From Tetrahymena thermophila SB210 (Eukaryota > Ciliophora > Oligohymenophorea > Hymenostomatida > Tetrahymenidae), in the NCBI RefSeq assembly GCF_000189635.1, contig NW_002476188.1, forward strand, positions 682,001 to 746,000: 64,000 bases of DNA. Reading direction: 5' to 3'. Below, piece after piece: positions 1 through 13,309 of the stretch. The notes under the pieces are model-generated. The model made no database searches and was not told the DNA's origin. It was given only the letters and a program-made list of their open reading frames with translations. Within the stretch, counting starts at the first letter, position 1. Every line of letters begins with the position of its first letter. A program made the position numbers and the translations under genes.

Positions 1-3000
1 TCATTAGAATTAAGAATAAACTACTTTAAAGCAGCTTAAATACCAATATGAAAAATAGCTTCTCCTTATTTATTGTTTTCGTTTAATAACCTTAGAGATT
101 TCTTATTAAAAGTGTCTTATAATTAGCACGAGCTTTCATTAAAAGCAGATTAATTTTTAATAAAATTATAATTTTATTAAACCTAATCTTAATTATTTTT
201 ATTATTTTCTTAAGATATATTTAAATTATTTTTTGTTTACTTAGAGAATATATATTATGAATTTGTAAGACTGTGATTAAAGGCCGGAGATTGACAAATT
301 AAACTTTCATGGCTGAAGATTTAATTATAATCATTATTTTATATAGAATTTTCATTACTAGGGCTCTCTAAAGAGATGTTAAATTAAAATTGATTCTTAA
401 AAGAATTTGAGCCACCTAATATGCTATGCTTAACTATTCTTGGAGATTCTAAGATTTTTGAGAATTTTTAAAAAACTTAAGAATATTTTGACTAATTTTT
501 ATTATGTAACTAATTAATTCTGTTGCTAAAATTATTTTTTAGGTTTTAATTATGTTAATCAGAATTATTTGAGTTAATAATTTCAATATTTTAGTCTAAT
601 TTTTTATTATTAGAATCGTGTCTTAACTAGGAATTATTTGGACTGAAATAAAAACTATTTATCGAAGAAGTTTTTTGTGGTAATTTTATGCTCTCAGGTT
701 ATATTTTACTAACTTTTTCAATTATTAATCCTTAAGATTTATATATTTCCTCGTCAATTTATTTAACCTATAGCCTGTTATTTTCATCTGATTACTTTGT
801 CTCCTCTTATAAATCTCTCTATTTAGAAATTAAACATAATTCTACTTAACTATTAATTTATTCTTATAAAGTGTTTCTCTATAAAAATTATCTATTTTGA
901 TCTAAATCAATTTGATCATTCAACTCTATTTTCTTACTATATTCTTGTTGAAATTTTGATTTACTTTTTTAAAATGTTTCTTACTCTGATGATTATTTTA
1001 ATTTAATTTATTTTTTTATTAATTTAGAAAAAAGTTTTTAATTAGACTTTAAAATTTGAATTTTTGTGAACTAAATTTGTTAAATGAATTATTGATCGTC
1101 AAAAGAATAGCTTGATAAACAAAATTAATCTTTATCTTTGAACAAGATATCATTAATTAAATCACTTTAGACTGCATATGATCTAAGCTGTGAATAAGTG
1201 CTTTAGCAAGCAGATAATAAGCACACATTGATATTAGAGTTAGGTAAAGTCTGTGCTTTTCTTAAGATTTCAGATAATTGTGGATTAGGGATCTTGCTAA
1301 TTTTGAATATCTAAGCGAGGGTATTTAATGCTTGCATTCTTAAATGAGGAAGATAATAAATGCTATTTTCAAAATAATTTGTTAGAATTTAACATGCTAA
1401 GTAGTAATTTTATAACTTAATTTAAAAATTCGCTTATTCAAGTGCATAAAATGAAAAGAAAATATCTGAACTATATTAATAACTACAAAGCTTTTCTTAG
1501 GATTTAAACTTTCTCACTTAGAAGTACGGAATATATTTCTAAATATTTTCCTTTCCATTTTTTTAAACGTATTTATTCCCTTAATTATTATTATCATCAG
1601 GCATTTCTTATTTGTTAGTATATAATCTTTTGTACATTTATTATTACTTCTTATTAGATTTTTTGCTTTTTTATATTTTTAATTTCAGCAAAAAAAACTA
1701 TTTTTGAAACTAGCTTCTCCACTTCTTCCTTAGAGTATTTAGCTTGTCTCTTTAAATAGGTGACATTAATATATTAAAGGTGCTATTCTAGTAAACAAAA
1801 CTTTTATAACCCATTTATTGATCACTCTTTATTTAATAATTTGTAAGCAATGATTAATTATTCTATGAAAAAATAGAATTTTTTTTATGAGACTCAGGCT
1901 TTATAAAACTGCATTAACTTTTTTTCTACTCAAATTTTTATGTATAAAGGCTAATTAAGTTTTCCAGTATGTTAAAAGATTCCCCATAATTATTTTACAT
2001 TTTGAATGAAACTAGCTTTATGTAATAATTTACCATATCTCTCTTTGCAGAAGGTGGGAGATGTTGATTGCTAACTTAAATTAACTATTTGATACATCCA
2101 TAAAAATCTTCAGCTAAGTTAAAGCATTTATGTTGGTATATATATGATCCTAATGCCTTTATTTGATTCTACATTCTATTGTATAAGCTCCAGTAAAGTT
2201 ATTACTTTTCTTAATCAATTAATAATTTACTATGATTAGATCTTTCTCCGAAATCTCTTTGAGATTTATATTTATTTTGAATTCCTTCAGCTTGCTGAAA
2301 TTGGAAAAATCTCTACTCTGTTTTTTCACAATAACTAAATGTGTAATTAGATTTGTAGCTGTTATCGTGACTATAAAAATCTAATTCATACTTTGCATAG
2401 ATTATTGACTTTTAAAAGTTCTCTATTGATTCTAAAAATCTTCCAGAATTGTAATGAATAACACCAATATTGTTAAAGCAGACTCCAAGTGCACGATTAT
2501 TCTTAAATTATTCAAAGTGTTAAATTTCTAGACAAAGATTAATTAAGTTTAAACTAGGATCTTCCTTAAATGTATTTTTTGTTGTGAATCTTAATAATTT
2601 AAAAAGGTTTTGAAGGCTACTAAAAAGTTCTAATATCTCATAAGAAAGTGAGTTTGCTTTGATGTAATTTTGAATAGACTCATCGATTTACAGCTTATCA
2701 CCATTTAATTGATTTTTTTCTCTATCACCAAAACTATTTACAAATCTTTCAGACCTGTAATATTTGTTAGAGATTTTATCTTATTTGTCATTTTGCATAT
2801 TTTCATCAAAGGCTTGGTTTAGAATATCTGTTAAGTGAGTAATAGGATCAATAATGCTTTTTAAAAAATTTTTACAATACAAAAATTGTAGGATTAAAAT
2901 AATTAAAACTGCTATTAAGCTTACGATTAAAAAAATAATATTGCATTTATTTATTGTATTATTTAAACTATCAGAAAAAGCAACCATTTTTTCATTAGAG

Positions 3001-4558
3001 ACAATATCAATTAACATAAAGATATTCTTTATTTGATATTTAGCAGAAGAATTTGTTAATTATTCAGAATGATAAAAGCTAGGCATTTTGTCAACCAATG
3101 TAATAAGATTTTAAATCACATAACAATCAGAGTTATTTATACTGTAATGAAATTAATACTACTCGTTTTCCCTATTGAATCCAATAATATTGATTTTGTT
3201 TAGATTTTCAACAATAAATTATTAATTATTTTAAATTTATTTTAAGAAATTAAAATCTGAACTTCCATCTTGCAAATATTTTATCTCAAAATCTTGTAAA
3301 GTTGGTAGTTGAGACATTTTTATTTGTTTAAGTAATGAATTATAAATAACCGATTGATATTCAGAACTTAAAAGAATTTAAAGTTTAGAATTTTAGCCAT
3401 AGTTATTAAAATATAAATTAGTTAGGTCTAAGTCTAATCTTAAGCATAAGATAGAACCTTTTTCATTTCTTGAATAAATACTTGAAGAGTTAAAAATGAA
3501 ACTCCTTTAACAAAATGTTTAAGTTACTTGTTGAGAATTATTTAATGCAAATACCTCTGGAGAAAAAGCAACTAAAGAGCTATTTCCAGTAATCTAGCTA
3601 AAATTGTAAATACATCTTAAGTCTGGAGGAAAATAACCTTAGTATTAACAATTAGGCTAAATTTTTTAATTGTAAAGAGTAATATTTTAGTTTGTGCTAT
3701 AAATTAAACCATCATAATCAAATTCTAAATACATTTCTTTAAATTTCAAAGGTCTTTATGAATATTAATATTTGTTTTCGTACTGTAGAGGTTTCCAAAG
3801 AGAATCAACAAGAAATGAATTATCAACATTCTATAATTCTATTTGATCCAAATCAATTATGTGCGATTTATTTATTTGATGCCTAAAAAATATATTAATT
3901 AGTTCAAATATAAATAAATAGCTTTGAAAAATTAAATCAACTTTTAGCATAACAAAAAATATATTAAAAAAGCTAATTAAATTAATGTTTATAAATGCTT
4001 AAGTTAAAATTTTCTTAAATGAAATCCAATTCAGCTTTAATTTTAGTTTTTAAATTAACTTTTTAAAAAAATAATCCAACAAAATAAATATTTTTATTAC
4101 CATGCACTTGTATAGATAGAATTTTTTTAAAACAGTTGCATAATAGTTGGGTCTTCTTTATTGAGATTTGCTCTATCTATATTATAAATAGCTGGTATGT
4201 GATTATAGTTTTTGATTACCTTGCCTTATAGTATTTTTCTAAAATACTAATTTGTTTGATATATTTACCAGCTCATTTTTTAGATTTGAGAACTAATTTA
4301 AAATACTACTGCCGAATTAAACAGCTTTGAATTTTCTAATTAGTCTTAAAGCAAATTTGAAGACATATTTGATATTATTTAAAAAGATAGATATTTGATA
4401 TAAACGAATCCAAACGATATCTACAATATTAAAACAATAACTGGTAATATTATAATTAGCAACATAAATATGTACGTTTTATCAGTTAAATAAGCATTAG
4501 TTTTGGAATTCTCTTACTTTTAAGAAGGTAATTTATCTTCTATAGAAATTCTTTTCAT
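1..4558 (-). CDS. dCache-TPR-VWA receptor paralogue 1 (C-terminus beyond window start)
   Basis: This gene reads only with TAA/TAG as Gln. Exon 1 is 4101-4558 (ATG at 4556-4558) and the intron is 3883-4100 (218 bp, GT..AG). Exon 2 runs from 3882 down past base 1, so the 3' end is missing. The N-terminal tail MKRISIEDK is followed by membrane helix 1 at about residues 28-52. The extracellular region has the family Cys motif in divergent form (CxYxGYFPPDLRC). Membrane helix 2 lies near residues 463-487 (plus 2880-2950) and is followed by PITHLTDIL, resembling the start of a HAMP linker. A TPR-type motif (NNIGVIHYNSGRF) lies near residue 620. The first half of the VWA-like domain is near residues 1040-1100, with SDLINDILFKDKD. 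This is the most divergent member of the array. It is separated from the next paralogue by the RING-YEATS gene. The gene call is firm; ligand and function are unknown. Confidence 0.85.
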
Positions 4559-5984
4559 TTACTCTAAATAACTAGTTTTTATTACTAATTTAAGTAGAAT
4601 TAATTAATTTTTGATTACTAAAATAAAAAATCTAATAATTAATTGTCTCTAATTCATTTGTAATTCAAATTAACTACCCTTAAAAAAAAATTTTCATTTA
4701 ATTTATTTTTAGTTTAGCAAATAGAAAATGTAAAGTATTTTAACTAATCAATGAAATAACTTAAATAAATTTTATTTTTACTTTCAAAAATATTCATAAA
4801 TTTAGTTAAATAACAACTAAGAACTACCATCTTATATCAGGAATTCTTTTATTAAATAAGCTTTTACACTTATAATGTAATAACACATGAGTTGATATGG
4901 ATAAAAATGATACTGAGTGGTCATATTGTCATCAAACTCATAAATTATAAAATAGTATTATAAAGTGGAAACATATTTTTTAAAACCGTAAATCCCTTTC
5001 ATCAAAGGAAATACATTTTTCACAATATTAATATCAATCAAATAAAGGCTAATAAAATAATTATAATAATTGCCATTTAATTTCTTTTATTTAATGGTCT
5101 TAACTAAGTTTTATTAACTGAATTAATAATGACTACTAACTATAATATATAATATACTGATTATATCATTCACAATTTAATTATCATGCATTTATAATTA
5201 AATATTATTAATATTTAAAATTGATTAAGTTTATATTTGCTATATAATTGTGTATGAATGTTTAGAAATTTACATCTATTTGAAATTACAAAATAATTTT
5301 AACATTAATTATCAATCAATTTTAATTTAATAAAATTAAAAAAAAAAAAACCATAAAATATTGACTCTGAAAATAGTTAATATTAAAAATTAAAATTTTA
5401 AATATTGAATTTTTATCAGAAAATAATTGTGAATAATTAATTATAATCTACTATTTTTAGTTTTTTGCATATATGTTTATTTTGGATTTAATACATAGAT
5501 TTTTATCAATATGATTTCATACAAGAAAGAAGATTAATTTTTGATAATTGGATTATATGAATAAAGTTGTTAATTTTAAACATATTTTGTGATAGAATAA
5601 AAAATATTGAAAAATAAATAATACATATTTGTAAATTTTATTAGCAGAAATATAATTGATATATTTCTTAGCTTATTTTGTATTATATTGGTACTAGCTT
5701 AATTGATTAACAATATCGAATTAATTTTAGATAATTAAATTATATGAATAAAGTTGTTAATTTTAAACATATTTTGTGATAGAATAAAAAAATATTGAAA
5801 AATAAATAATACAAATTTGTAAATTTTATTAGCAGAAAGAAGATATATAATTGATATATTTCTTAGCTTATTTTGTATTATCTTGATCCTCTTAATTGAT
5901 TAGTAATATTGAATGCATTTTTACTAAAGAAAAGTACTAATTGTTGCATATAATATTATAAATAAAATTATTACTATTTTAATT
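4559..5984. other. intergenic, A+T-rich, with tandem repeat
   Basis: This spacer lies between the start codon of receptor paralogue 1 and the stop codon of the RING-YEATS gene. It is almost pure A+T with poly-A/T runs. The only structure seen is a two-unit tandem repeat at 5534-5912. No reading frame of substance appears on either strand even with TAA/TAG read as Gln. The part near 4559-4700 should contain the promoter of paralogue 1, but no element could be identified. Confidence 0.6.
5534..5912. repeat. tandem direct repeat, two units of about 190 bp
   Basis: Unit 1 (about 5534-5720) and unit 2 (about 5721-5912) are adjacent and share nearly the whole length. Both contain a stretch around TATATGAATAAAGTTG, then TTTTGTGATAGAATAAA, then TTTTATTAGCAGAAA, then TTCTTAGCTTATTTTG, in the same order and spacing. 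Differences are single bases and a small insertion (AGAAGATA) in unit 2. The repeat is noncoding and lies just downstream of the RING-YEATS gene. Its function is unknown; a recent local duplication is the simplest explanation. Confidence 0.85.
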
Positions 5985-6665
5985 TCATTTATTGACTGGT
6001 CTGTTTTTTAAAATATCTTAACTTATTTTTAATTTAAATATTGATTTTTTTTCTGGTTAGCTGAATTATAAATTCCAATTAAGCTCAGTAGGCTATTGGA
6101 TTTATAACCAATTTTTCCAGTATATTTTTATAGGGATTTAAAATGTTCCCCAACCTAAGCGGCTAACTTAAAAAGGGGCTTTGTTGGTAATAACAAGAGG
6201 TTATTTAAATGTTTCATGAAGTTTAAATTCAACTCTTTCTATGTAATCTGATTCTTTTCCTTCTAGATTACTTAACTTTACAAAGCAGCACCATCTATGC
6301 TAGTTTTATTTAGAAGGATTGCTTTAAGACTATAATGGATTTTATTCATACTCATGGCTATTTCCATACTCTATAATTAAAAATACAGAATTTGCCTTGA
6401 GTTATTCTTACCTTTTAGCTTCTTCTAATCTTTTAGCGAATTCGGTAGGAAACTATTAAGCTAAATATTGTTCTTTTTGTTTGTCTACAACTAAATTAGC
6501 AATATTTTTAATTTCTTTCCTGCAGAGAGGACACACAACTTTTTACTCATATTCAACTAACTCTTCTAAGCACATTTTACAATATGTATGACTACATTTA
6601 GTAGTAACTGGGTTATAAAACAAACCGAGACAAATAGAACAACAATGATTGATAATGCTATCCAT
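5985..6665 (-). CDS. RING finger-YEATS domain protein
   Basis: This is a single-exon gene of 226 residues, ATG at 6663-6665 and TGA at 5985-5987, with UAA/UAG as Gln. Residues 9-48 form a C3HC4 RING: C9-x2-C12, C24-x-H26-x2-C29-x2-C32, C45-x2-C48. A helical linker rich in K, E and Q covers about 60-95. Residues 96-205 look like a YEATS domain: EYGNSHEYE, HRWCCFV, then VEFKLHETF at 145-153, APF, and GWGTFQIPIKIYW at 171-183. HETF (150-153) and GWGTF (171-175) correspond to the loops that form the acyl-lysine pocket in AF9 and GAS41, where the motifs are HESF and GYAGF or GWGEF. RING domains usually act in E3 ubiquitin ligases and YEATS domains read acylated histones. A nuclear E3 recruited to modified chromatin is therefore an inference. 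A possible splice site after residue 85 was discounted because the frame continues unbroken into the YEATS start. Confidence 0.85.
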
Positions 6666-7532
6666 TTTTTATTTGAAAATTGAAATCTACTTTCTTTTTT
6701 GTTTAAAATTGTTGTAAAAGTTAAACTTATCTAATTCTTTTAATTATTAAAAACTTTAGCTTAAATATATCTAAAACTGAAATATATAAATTTTCTTTAT
6801 AGTAGAAACAATATTTTAAAAGAATATTGAGTTCTGATGAAATCGATTAGAAATTTTTCTACATCAAAACTCCAAATTTATGAATTATATTTGTATGTAT
6901 GTACAACTAATAAATAATAAAATGATTTTTTTAAATTTTTAATAAAATAATTTAATTGAAATTTTTTAGATAGGCAAAGTTATAAATTTTATAAATTTAT
7001 ATTAAATTAAAATAAGATAATATTTTTTTAAAAGTAAGATAAAATAAATATTGTATAATTTATTTAAAAATCTTACTTACAATAAATAACTTAAAAATAT
7101 TTATTTACTAATTTACAAATTTATTTTTTGAAAATTAGCTTTTAAATAAATAAATAAATAAAATATTTTAGATTAAATTAATTTTTGATTTATTTTGTAT
7201 TTTAATATTTCAATGTTAACAAATAATAAATTTTTATTTAAATATTTTATTTTAATCTTTTTTATTAAATATTAAAAACATATTTTGATGTGGCTTTCAC
7301 AATTAACAATATCACTCACATCTATTAAAATAAATTTTATGAGAAAATAATAAATAAATAAAGAAATGAAATAATGAAACCAAATTGAATAAAGAGTGAA
7401 AAGAGTGAATAGTATATATAATAATTAAAAAATAATCAGAAATTTTATTAAAAATAACCTCAAATGTAATTTGAATAAATTTTAAAATATAATTTGTAAA
7501 TCATTTTAGATTAATTTTAAGATTTTTTTGTT
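6666..7532. other. intergenic, A+T-rich
   Basis: This spacer separates the RING-YEATS start codon from the stop codon of receptor paralogue 2. An imperfect inverted repeat lies at 6829-6839 (gagttctgatg) against 6862-6872 (catcaaaactc), with one mismatch and a 22-base loop. It is about 165 bp upstream of the RING-YEATS start. The rest is poly-A/T-rich sequence in which no gene or RNA was recognised. Confidence 0.55.
6829..6872. repeat. imperfect inverted repeat upstream of RING-YEATS gene
   Basis: Two 11-base arms (6829-6839 and 6862-6872) pair with one mismatch around a 22-base loop. It stands out because the surrounding spacer is almost featureless. It could be a factor-binding palindrome or part of a 5' UTR structure. 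Chance cannot be excluded in such A+T-rich DNA. Confidence 0.4.
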
Positions 7533-10500
7533 TCAAAAGTGCTCAAGGACCATAGGCATTAAATAATTTTTGAGATGCTCTCTGTTATTGTAGATATATT
7601 ATAGTAATTTTTCTTCTGTATTGAAAAAACCTATAACTTATATACCATCAATTGATATATTTTCTAATTTACTGCTTTCATCTTGTTATTGAGTATCATT
7701 TAAAATCAAAATTAATAACTCAGTATCTAAATTGAATAGAAGCTATGTTAGTTTATCCATTAAATTTCTATTTTTGATTTGAAAATATTAATCAGTTACA
7801 TAGATCAAATAGTTTTGTATGGTTTTTTAGGACACATATTTTTTTTTGCTTTAATTTAAATATTTATTTTAAGAGAGATAAATATTTAATTTTTTATCTG
7901 AATTTAATATGAATTGTTTGAGAGACACGTGAATTCCTAAATGAAATAAATATTCACTTGATTTTGTTTTTATATTTTTATTTTCATCATTAATTTGCTA
8001 ATTATTTCTTTATTCATCAGTGAATAATATATCATTTAAATTAAATAAAGTTAGTTTATCTTAGTGGACTTATATTTGAGTGTTTTGGTTTGAATGATTA
8101 GATTGATTTAAGTTTTAATCACTGTGAAATTCTTTTAGTTTAAATTAAAAATCATTTTCAATTAAGGAATAGGGCTAATTTTAACTTGTTGGAAAAAGAA
8201 ACAAATTATTTTAACTAGTTTAATTTGCTAACCTGTTTTATACATTTTGGAAAGGTATTTCTTTTTAACTTTAGCTGTTAGATTTAGATTAAAGTTTACT
8301 AGTTTCTGATTTTGAAGAAGTACCAATTTTGTCATTGTTGCTGGTTTCTTCATCGTTCTCTAAAATTTAGTTAATTTCATATTATAATTTCTTATGATTT
8401 TTTAAATTAGGTGAGCTTATCTTAGTACTGCTTTTGTTTAAAATTTTCTATTCTTAAAGTGAAGCTTTTTACTTTTAAAAATCTTCGAAATATGATTTTT
8501 TTAGGCTTTTGTTTCCATAATCATTTTAGCTTTAATTACTTTCAAATCCATTTGAAGATTATTAAGAGTTAGATATATCTTTATAACTTTAAATTTTTTT
8601 ACAATCTAAGCATTTGTTTGATGAAAAATGCAAAATATTGGTAGAATCGTCAATTTATTCATCATGTATAATTTTATTATTTATTTTGTCTTTATCATTC
8701 AAAATCAAACTTAATGATTATTCCTATACTTATTTATTATTTAAACTGTTTATATGACATAAAGTTTTATAATTTTCTAGATCTTTGATACTAGTTTAAT
8801 TGATTTATACAACCTTCTTTTTATCCTATTTATGCTAATCAGAGTCTAATCTGAATGTTTCAATTTAAGAATCTTAAGAAGACTCTAAAGAATGTTAGAA
8901 TATTTAAATTTGTTCCAAAAAGTAATTTTTTAAGGAATTTAGTTTTTGGCTTGCAAGTTAAATATTCAGAGTTTCATGCCCTTTTAATTCTTTGTGAGGT
9001 TTACTATTTAATACTTTTTTGCTCAGTTAAGGACTTTCAAGTTTACTAAAAGAATCTATTTTAAGATGATGAGTTAAATTTATAAGTGAATGGAAATTCA
9101 TATCCTAAGAAAAATATTTGTCTTAGCTGATAGTTGGAAGATTATGAAAATTGTTACTGTGGTCGTGAGTGCTTTTTAACTAATTCTAAATTTAATTATT
9201 CAATATTTTATGGGCATTATACTGTGGATTATTAAGTAATAAAGAGAGGAAAATTTATTCGAAGAGCCGTGGATTTGACTATATTAATTTTATTGAAGTA
9301 GTAGCTATTTATTGCATAAATATTTGCTCTTTGAAATTGTATTATATCATTCCAAAACAGTCATCATCTTTAAAGAGAATTTCATTAATAAGATCATTAC
9401 ACATAGCAAATAATTTTAATTTGTTGGATTGCTTTTAGCAAACAGATATAACAGAAATATTAAAATTATAATCTGTCATTTAATTATACCTTTTACTTTT
9501 TACTTCAAGATCTTAACTTTTTATCTTTTATTTTTGAAATATTTCTAATAATAAATCCAATATTAATTTTTTTAAATGAGGAAGATACTATTGACATTAC
9601 TCTAAGGAATTAGTTAACATCAAAGCTGCACTATAGAAATTTTATTATTTTACTTAGAACTAAGCCTATTCTAGTGAGCAATATTGAAAGTAAATGTCTG
9701 AACTATACTCATAGTTTCTAACCTGTTCGTTATTTTTATGCTTTCTAACATGATAGAAAATTACATTTTTAATTTTTTGGTTTTCATTTGCTGTATCTCT
9801 TCTTTTTGCAAAAAATTTAGCATGCTTATTTGATTTCTAGCTAGTTGTCTTTTAAATTTCTAAGTTTATATTTTGCATACTGCTATTTTGTAATATTGAT
9901 TTTCTAGGTTTTTAACTAATATTCTAAGGGATTTCTAGATGTTGAGAATGAGTTAGCTATTATTTGAATTAGATTTATTTGCAATTATTTTATTTTGTTG
10001 TTTTTTCTTCGGATTTATTTTTAACATCAGACTACAAAATGAGTGGACTTAAACTTGATCTAATATTTACTCCAGATCTAATAGGACTAAAAATATTTTA
10101 TTCATTTAAAATCAATTTATTATCACTTTCTTAATTTATTTTATATGATTATTTAATATCTTCTGTTGGTTTGTTATTGCTATATTAGAAAAAAATAGAA
10201 TTTTATTGCTTCTGTTAATTATTTTTTTAATCTAACCTTTTTTCTTATTTGTTTGGAGTATTCAAATGAATGGCTTGATGTAAACTATTATTAATTTAAC
10301 TTATGTATTGCATGTTAATTAGGCTCTAAATTTTATATTTTATTTTATTTTATACACTTTCATTTTAGTGATTTGTTTTTATTTTTTAGATTGGAGATAG
10401 TAAGATAACAGAGTCAGTAATATGATTGTTGTTATTGCAGTTATTTACAAGTATTTTATTCGAATTAATTAAATAATCTTGGAATGTATTTTATTCTTAT

Positions 10501-13309
10501 TTCTTTGGAGTATCAAAATCATTCTTATAGAAATAATTAGGACACTCTTGAAATAATCTACCATATTTAGCTTCATAAACGTTTATGTAAAGCTAGCTTA
10601 GCTTGTTAAGGACTATTGATTCTTTGCTAGAATTTTAGTTAAGCACACCTTTTGACAAAGCATAGTAATTAATAATTTCTCTTTTGTATGAAGGAGGTAA
10701 ATAAATCTAACTAATACTTAGGTTTTCTAATGCTTGATCCTCTAGAATATCCCACAAATAAGATTTGCTTGTTTGTATGAACATGAGCATGGCTTTAAAT
10801 AAATTCGTTTTCCTATTATACAAGCTCCAGTATAGTTCGACTTGCTAATTCTAAATATATTAATTTTTATTACTTTTGCTATTTGATTTATCTTAAATGT
10901 TATTAGATATTTTAAGATGATTTGTGGAGGTGGTCAAATCTTTAGAAGATGCATTATTTTATAAAGAACTTCTTAAATGTAAAGTAAATCGCTTAATGCT
11001 ATAGGAAAATTAAGCTCCTTCGCCTTGGTGGGAGTATAAATTTAATTCGTAATTGGCATAGATAACAGCTTTTTGAAAATTTTCTAAAGCTTCCTAAAAT
11101 CTTCCACAATTATAATGGATTACTCCCATATTATTGTAGCAAACTCCCAAAGCTCTATAGTTACCGAACTATTAGAAATGTTGAATCTATTTAATAAGAT
11201 TTAAAAGTTGTGTGCTAGCATCTTCTTTGTAAAAATTTTAAGTGGTAAATCTGAGCATCTTAAATAAATCTTAAAAGCTATTTAAGAGGTCTTGAGTATC
11301 TCTGGAATGACAAACTCCTTCAAAATTAGCATCAATTTACTCATCGATGAGAATTTAGTTATCTTGGTCAGTTGAAATTTCACTAAACATACTTTACGAC
11401 ACATGTAATGAATTAGCTACCTTATCAATCGGGGTTTCTTTTGCATTTTAACTCTATTTTGAATTTAATACTTTAATTTATTTTAGTATTTAAGTAAGAT
11501 GGATTACAGGATTGAGAATATACCTTCCCATTTTTATAGAGTAATAAAATTAAATTCCTAAAATAATAAAAATTAATCCCCAGCTTGTATAAGTAAATAT
11601 GTTATTATAAGTGTAAATAGTATTTTGTAAATTATTAGAGTAAATCTACAAATTTTCTTTAGACAAGACATCTAAAAATAAGAACACACTTTTTAATTAA
11701 AATTTATCAGCTGGATTTTCTCGCCTAAGAGTTTCTACCCTTGGTACTTTATCAACCATTGAGATAATGTTTAACAAAACAAAACAATCAGTACCGTTTC
11801 TGTTATACTCAAATACTTTCTAGCTGGTATCTAACTAATAATTAAACTAATAATTACTTGAATTCATCATTATAAAATTTGAGCTTTCAGTTAAATTTCC
11901 AAGAAATATTTTAGCTTGGGATTTATCTTAGAGATAGTCCGTTTCCACCTACATTATAGTATTTGAAGTCAGAAAAGACTAGTTTTTTGTTTAAGAATTA
12001 TAGACTAGTGAAAAAGTTTGTGGATCTATAAGCATTTGAAATTTAGAATTTTATCCAAAATTTTAAAAATAAACGGGGATAACTTAAAGATTAAGAGTGA
12101 TACACAATATTGAAAAGATATCATTTTCTTATTTGGAGCTCAAATCAACTCTCCTTTAACAAAAATTGCTAGAATAATAAGGGCCATTTGAACCAAAATT
12201 TAGAGAAGGAGCAAAAACCTAGGTAGAAATATTACTTACAGTTGGTTGATAATAATATCTACATCTCAAATCTAATTTATAAGGTCCTTAATAAGGACAA
12301 TCCTTAGATGGTACGTAAGTAGCATAAGTTGTGTTGTTGCTTGTCATATATATCAAGCCATCATTTACTAGTCCTAAATAAATTGATTGTATTTGCATCC
12401 ATCTCGCAATTTCATGCTAATTATCATATTTAATTGCTTTCCAGATTGTGTCCAAGGATGTTGATTGCTTAAGCTAATACAATTCTGTTTAATCTAGCTA
12501 TTCTAAATAACCTTTAGCTACTTAATGCCTATAATTAAAAATATTTTGAATGTTTAGTAGATAGATTTAACAATATATTTAAATATATTTTAAGTATTCA
12601 GCATATGTAACAAAATAACTTAATATATTTTGAGTATTTAGCAATTAGAAATTAAGTAGATTTTTCTATTTTAATTAATTTATTTAGTGGCATAAAATTA
12701 AAAAGAATATTTATTTTATTTTTAGACTCTAGAGCTTGTAAAAACATGTAAGCTTAGCTAAAATAAAACTAATTCCTATCCCATAAAATAAAAATAAAAT
12801 CAAATATTTTAATCATAAGCAGCTAAACAAAAAATAATTTACCAAACACTAGTAAGAAGTGAGTTTTATTAAAACATCTTTAAGACAGTAGGGTTCTCCT
12901 AATTTAAATAGGTTCTATCAACATTATGAATAGCTGGTATATAATTATTATTATTCGTGACTTAATGTAGCAATTATTTCCCTAAAAACTCATTCAACAT
13001 GTTCAATTACCACGAAATCTTCTATACCTGCTAGTTTATCTAAAATAAAACTGCATAATTTTATAATTTTGAGTTACTAATCTGATCTTGATACATTTGA
13101 TCAGCAAATTATTATATAATTTTTATACCTTCTTTCTCCATATAACTAAGGCTGATAAAAGTAGAGACAATCAAAATGATAGAAGGTAGTAGTCCAATAA
13201 AAATAATAGTTATCTGAGTTTAATTTTTTTAAAAAAATCCATAATTTTTGGATAGACATTTATTATTATTATCATCTGTTGTTGTATATTATGCTTTATC
13301 TTAATTCAT
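7533..13309 (-). CDS. dCache-TPR-VWA receptor paralogue 2
   Basis: Exon 1 is 12843-13309 (ATG 13307-13309), the intron is 12529-12842 (314 bp) and exon 2 is 7533-12528, ending at TGA 7533-7535. Both exon lengths fit the frame exactly, giving 1820 residues. The tail MNQDKAQYTTTDDNNN leads to membrane helix 1 (about 33-57, with LLPSIIL). The intron splits the Trp codon of SVW|HQV. The extracellular domain carries YDGLIYxTS-type and CPYxGPYKLDLRCRYYYQPT motifs plus NGTDCFVLLNI. This is the pattern of a Cys-stabilised double-Cache sensor. Membrane helix 2 is near 463-485 and is followed by PVIHLTQILKQI. The TPR core NNMGVIHYNCGRFQEALENF lies near 610-635. The VWA-like front half (ISVCQKQS, then NDLINEILFKDDD) is near 1175-1240. 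The back half (YLIYVTDQ to MVLEHF) is near 1730-1820. The linker between the two halves, about 485 residues, is low-complexity. Confidence 0.88.

Noticed and set aside
2854-3036. Plus-strand 60-codon open frame
   Set aside because: It lies opposite the membrane-helix-2 region of paralogue 1. It is a shadow of the real minus-strand gene.
6360-6407. Possible intron in the RING-YEATS gene (GTAAGA..TATAG)
   Set aside because: Removing it would break the frame into the YEATS domain, while reading through gives an unbroken and sensible protein.
8855-9049. Plus-strand 64-codon open frame
   Set aside because: It is antisense to the linker of paralogue 2, with no domain and no family conservation.
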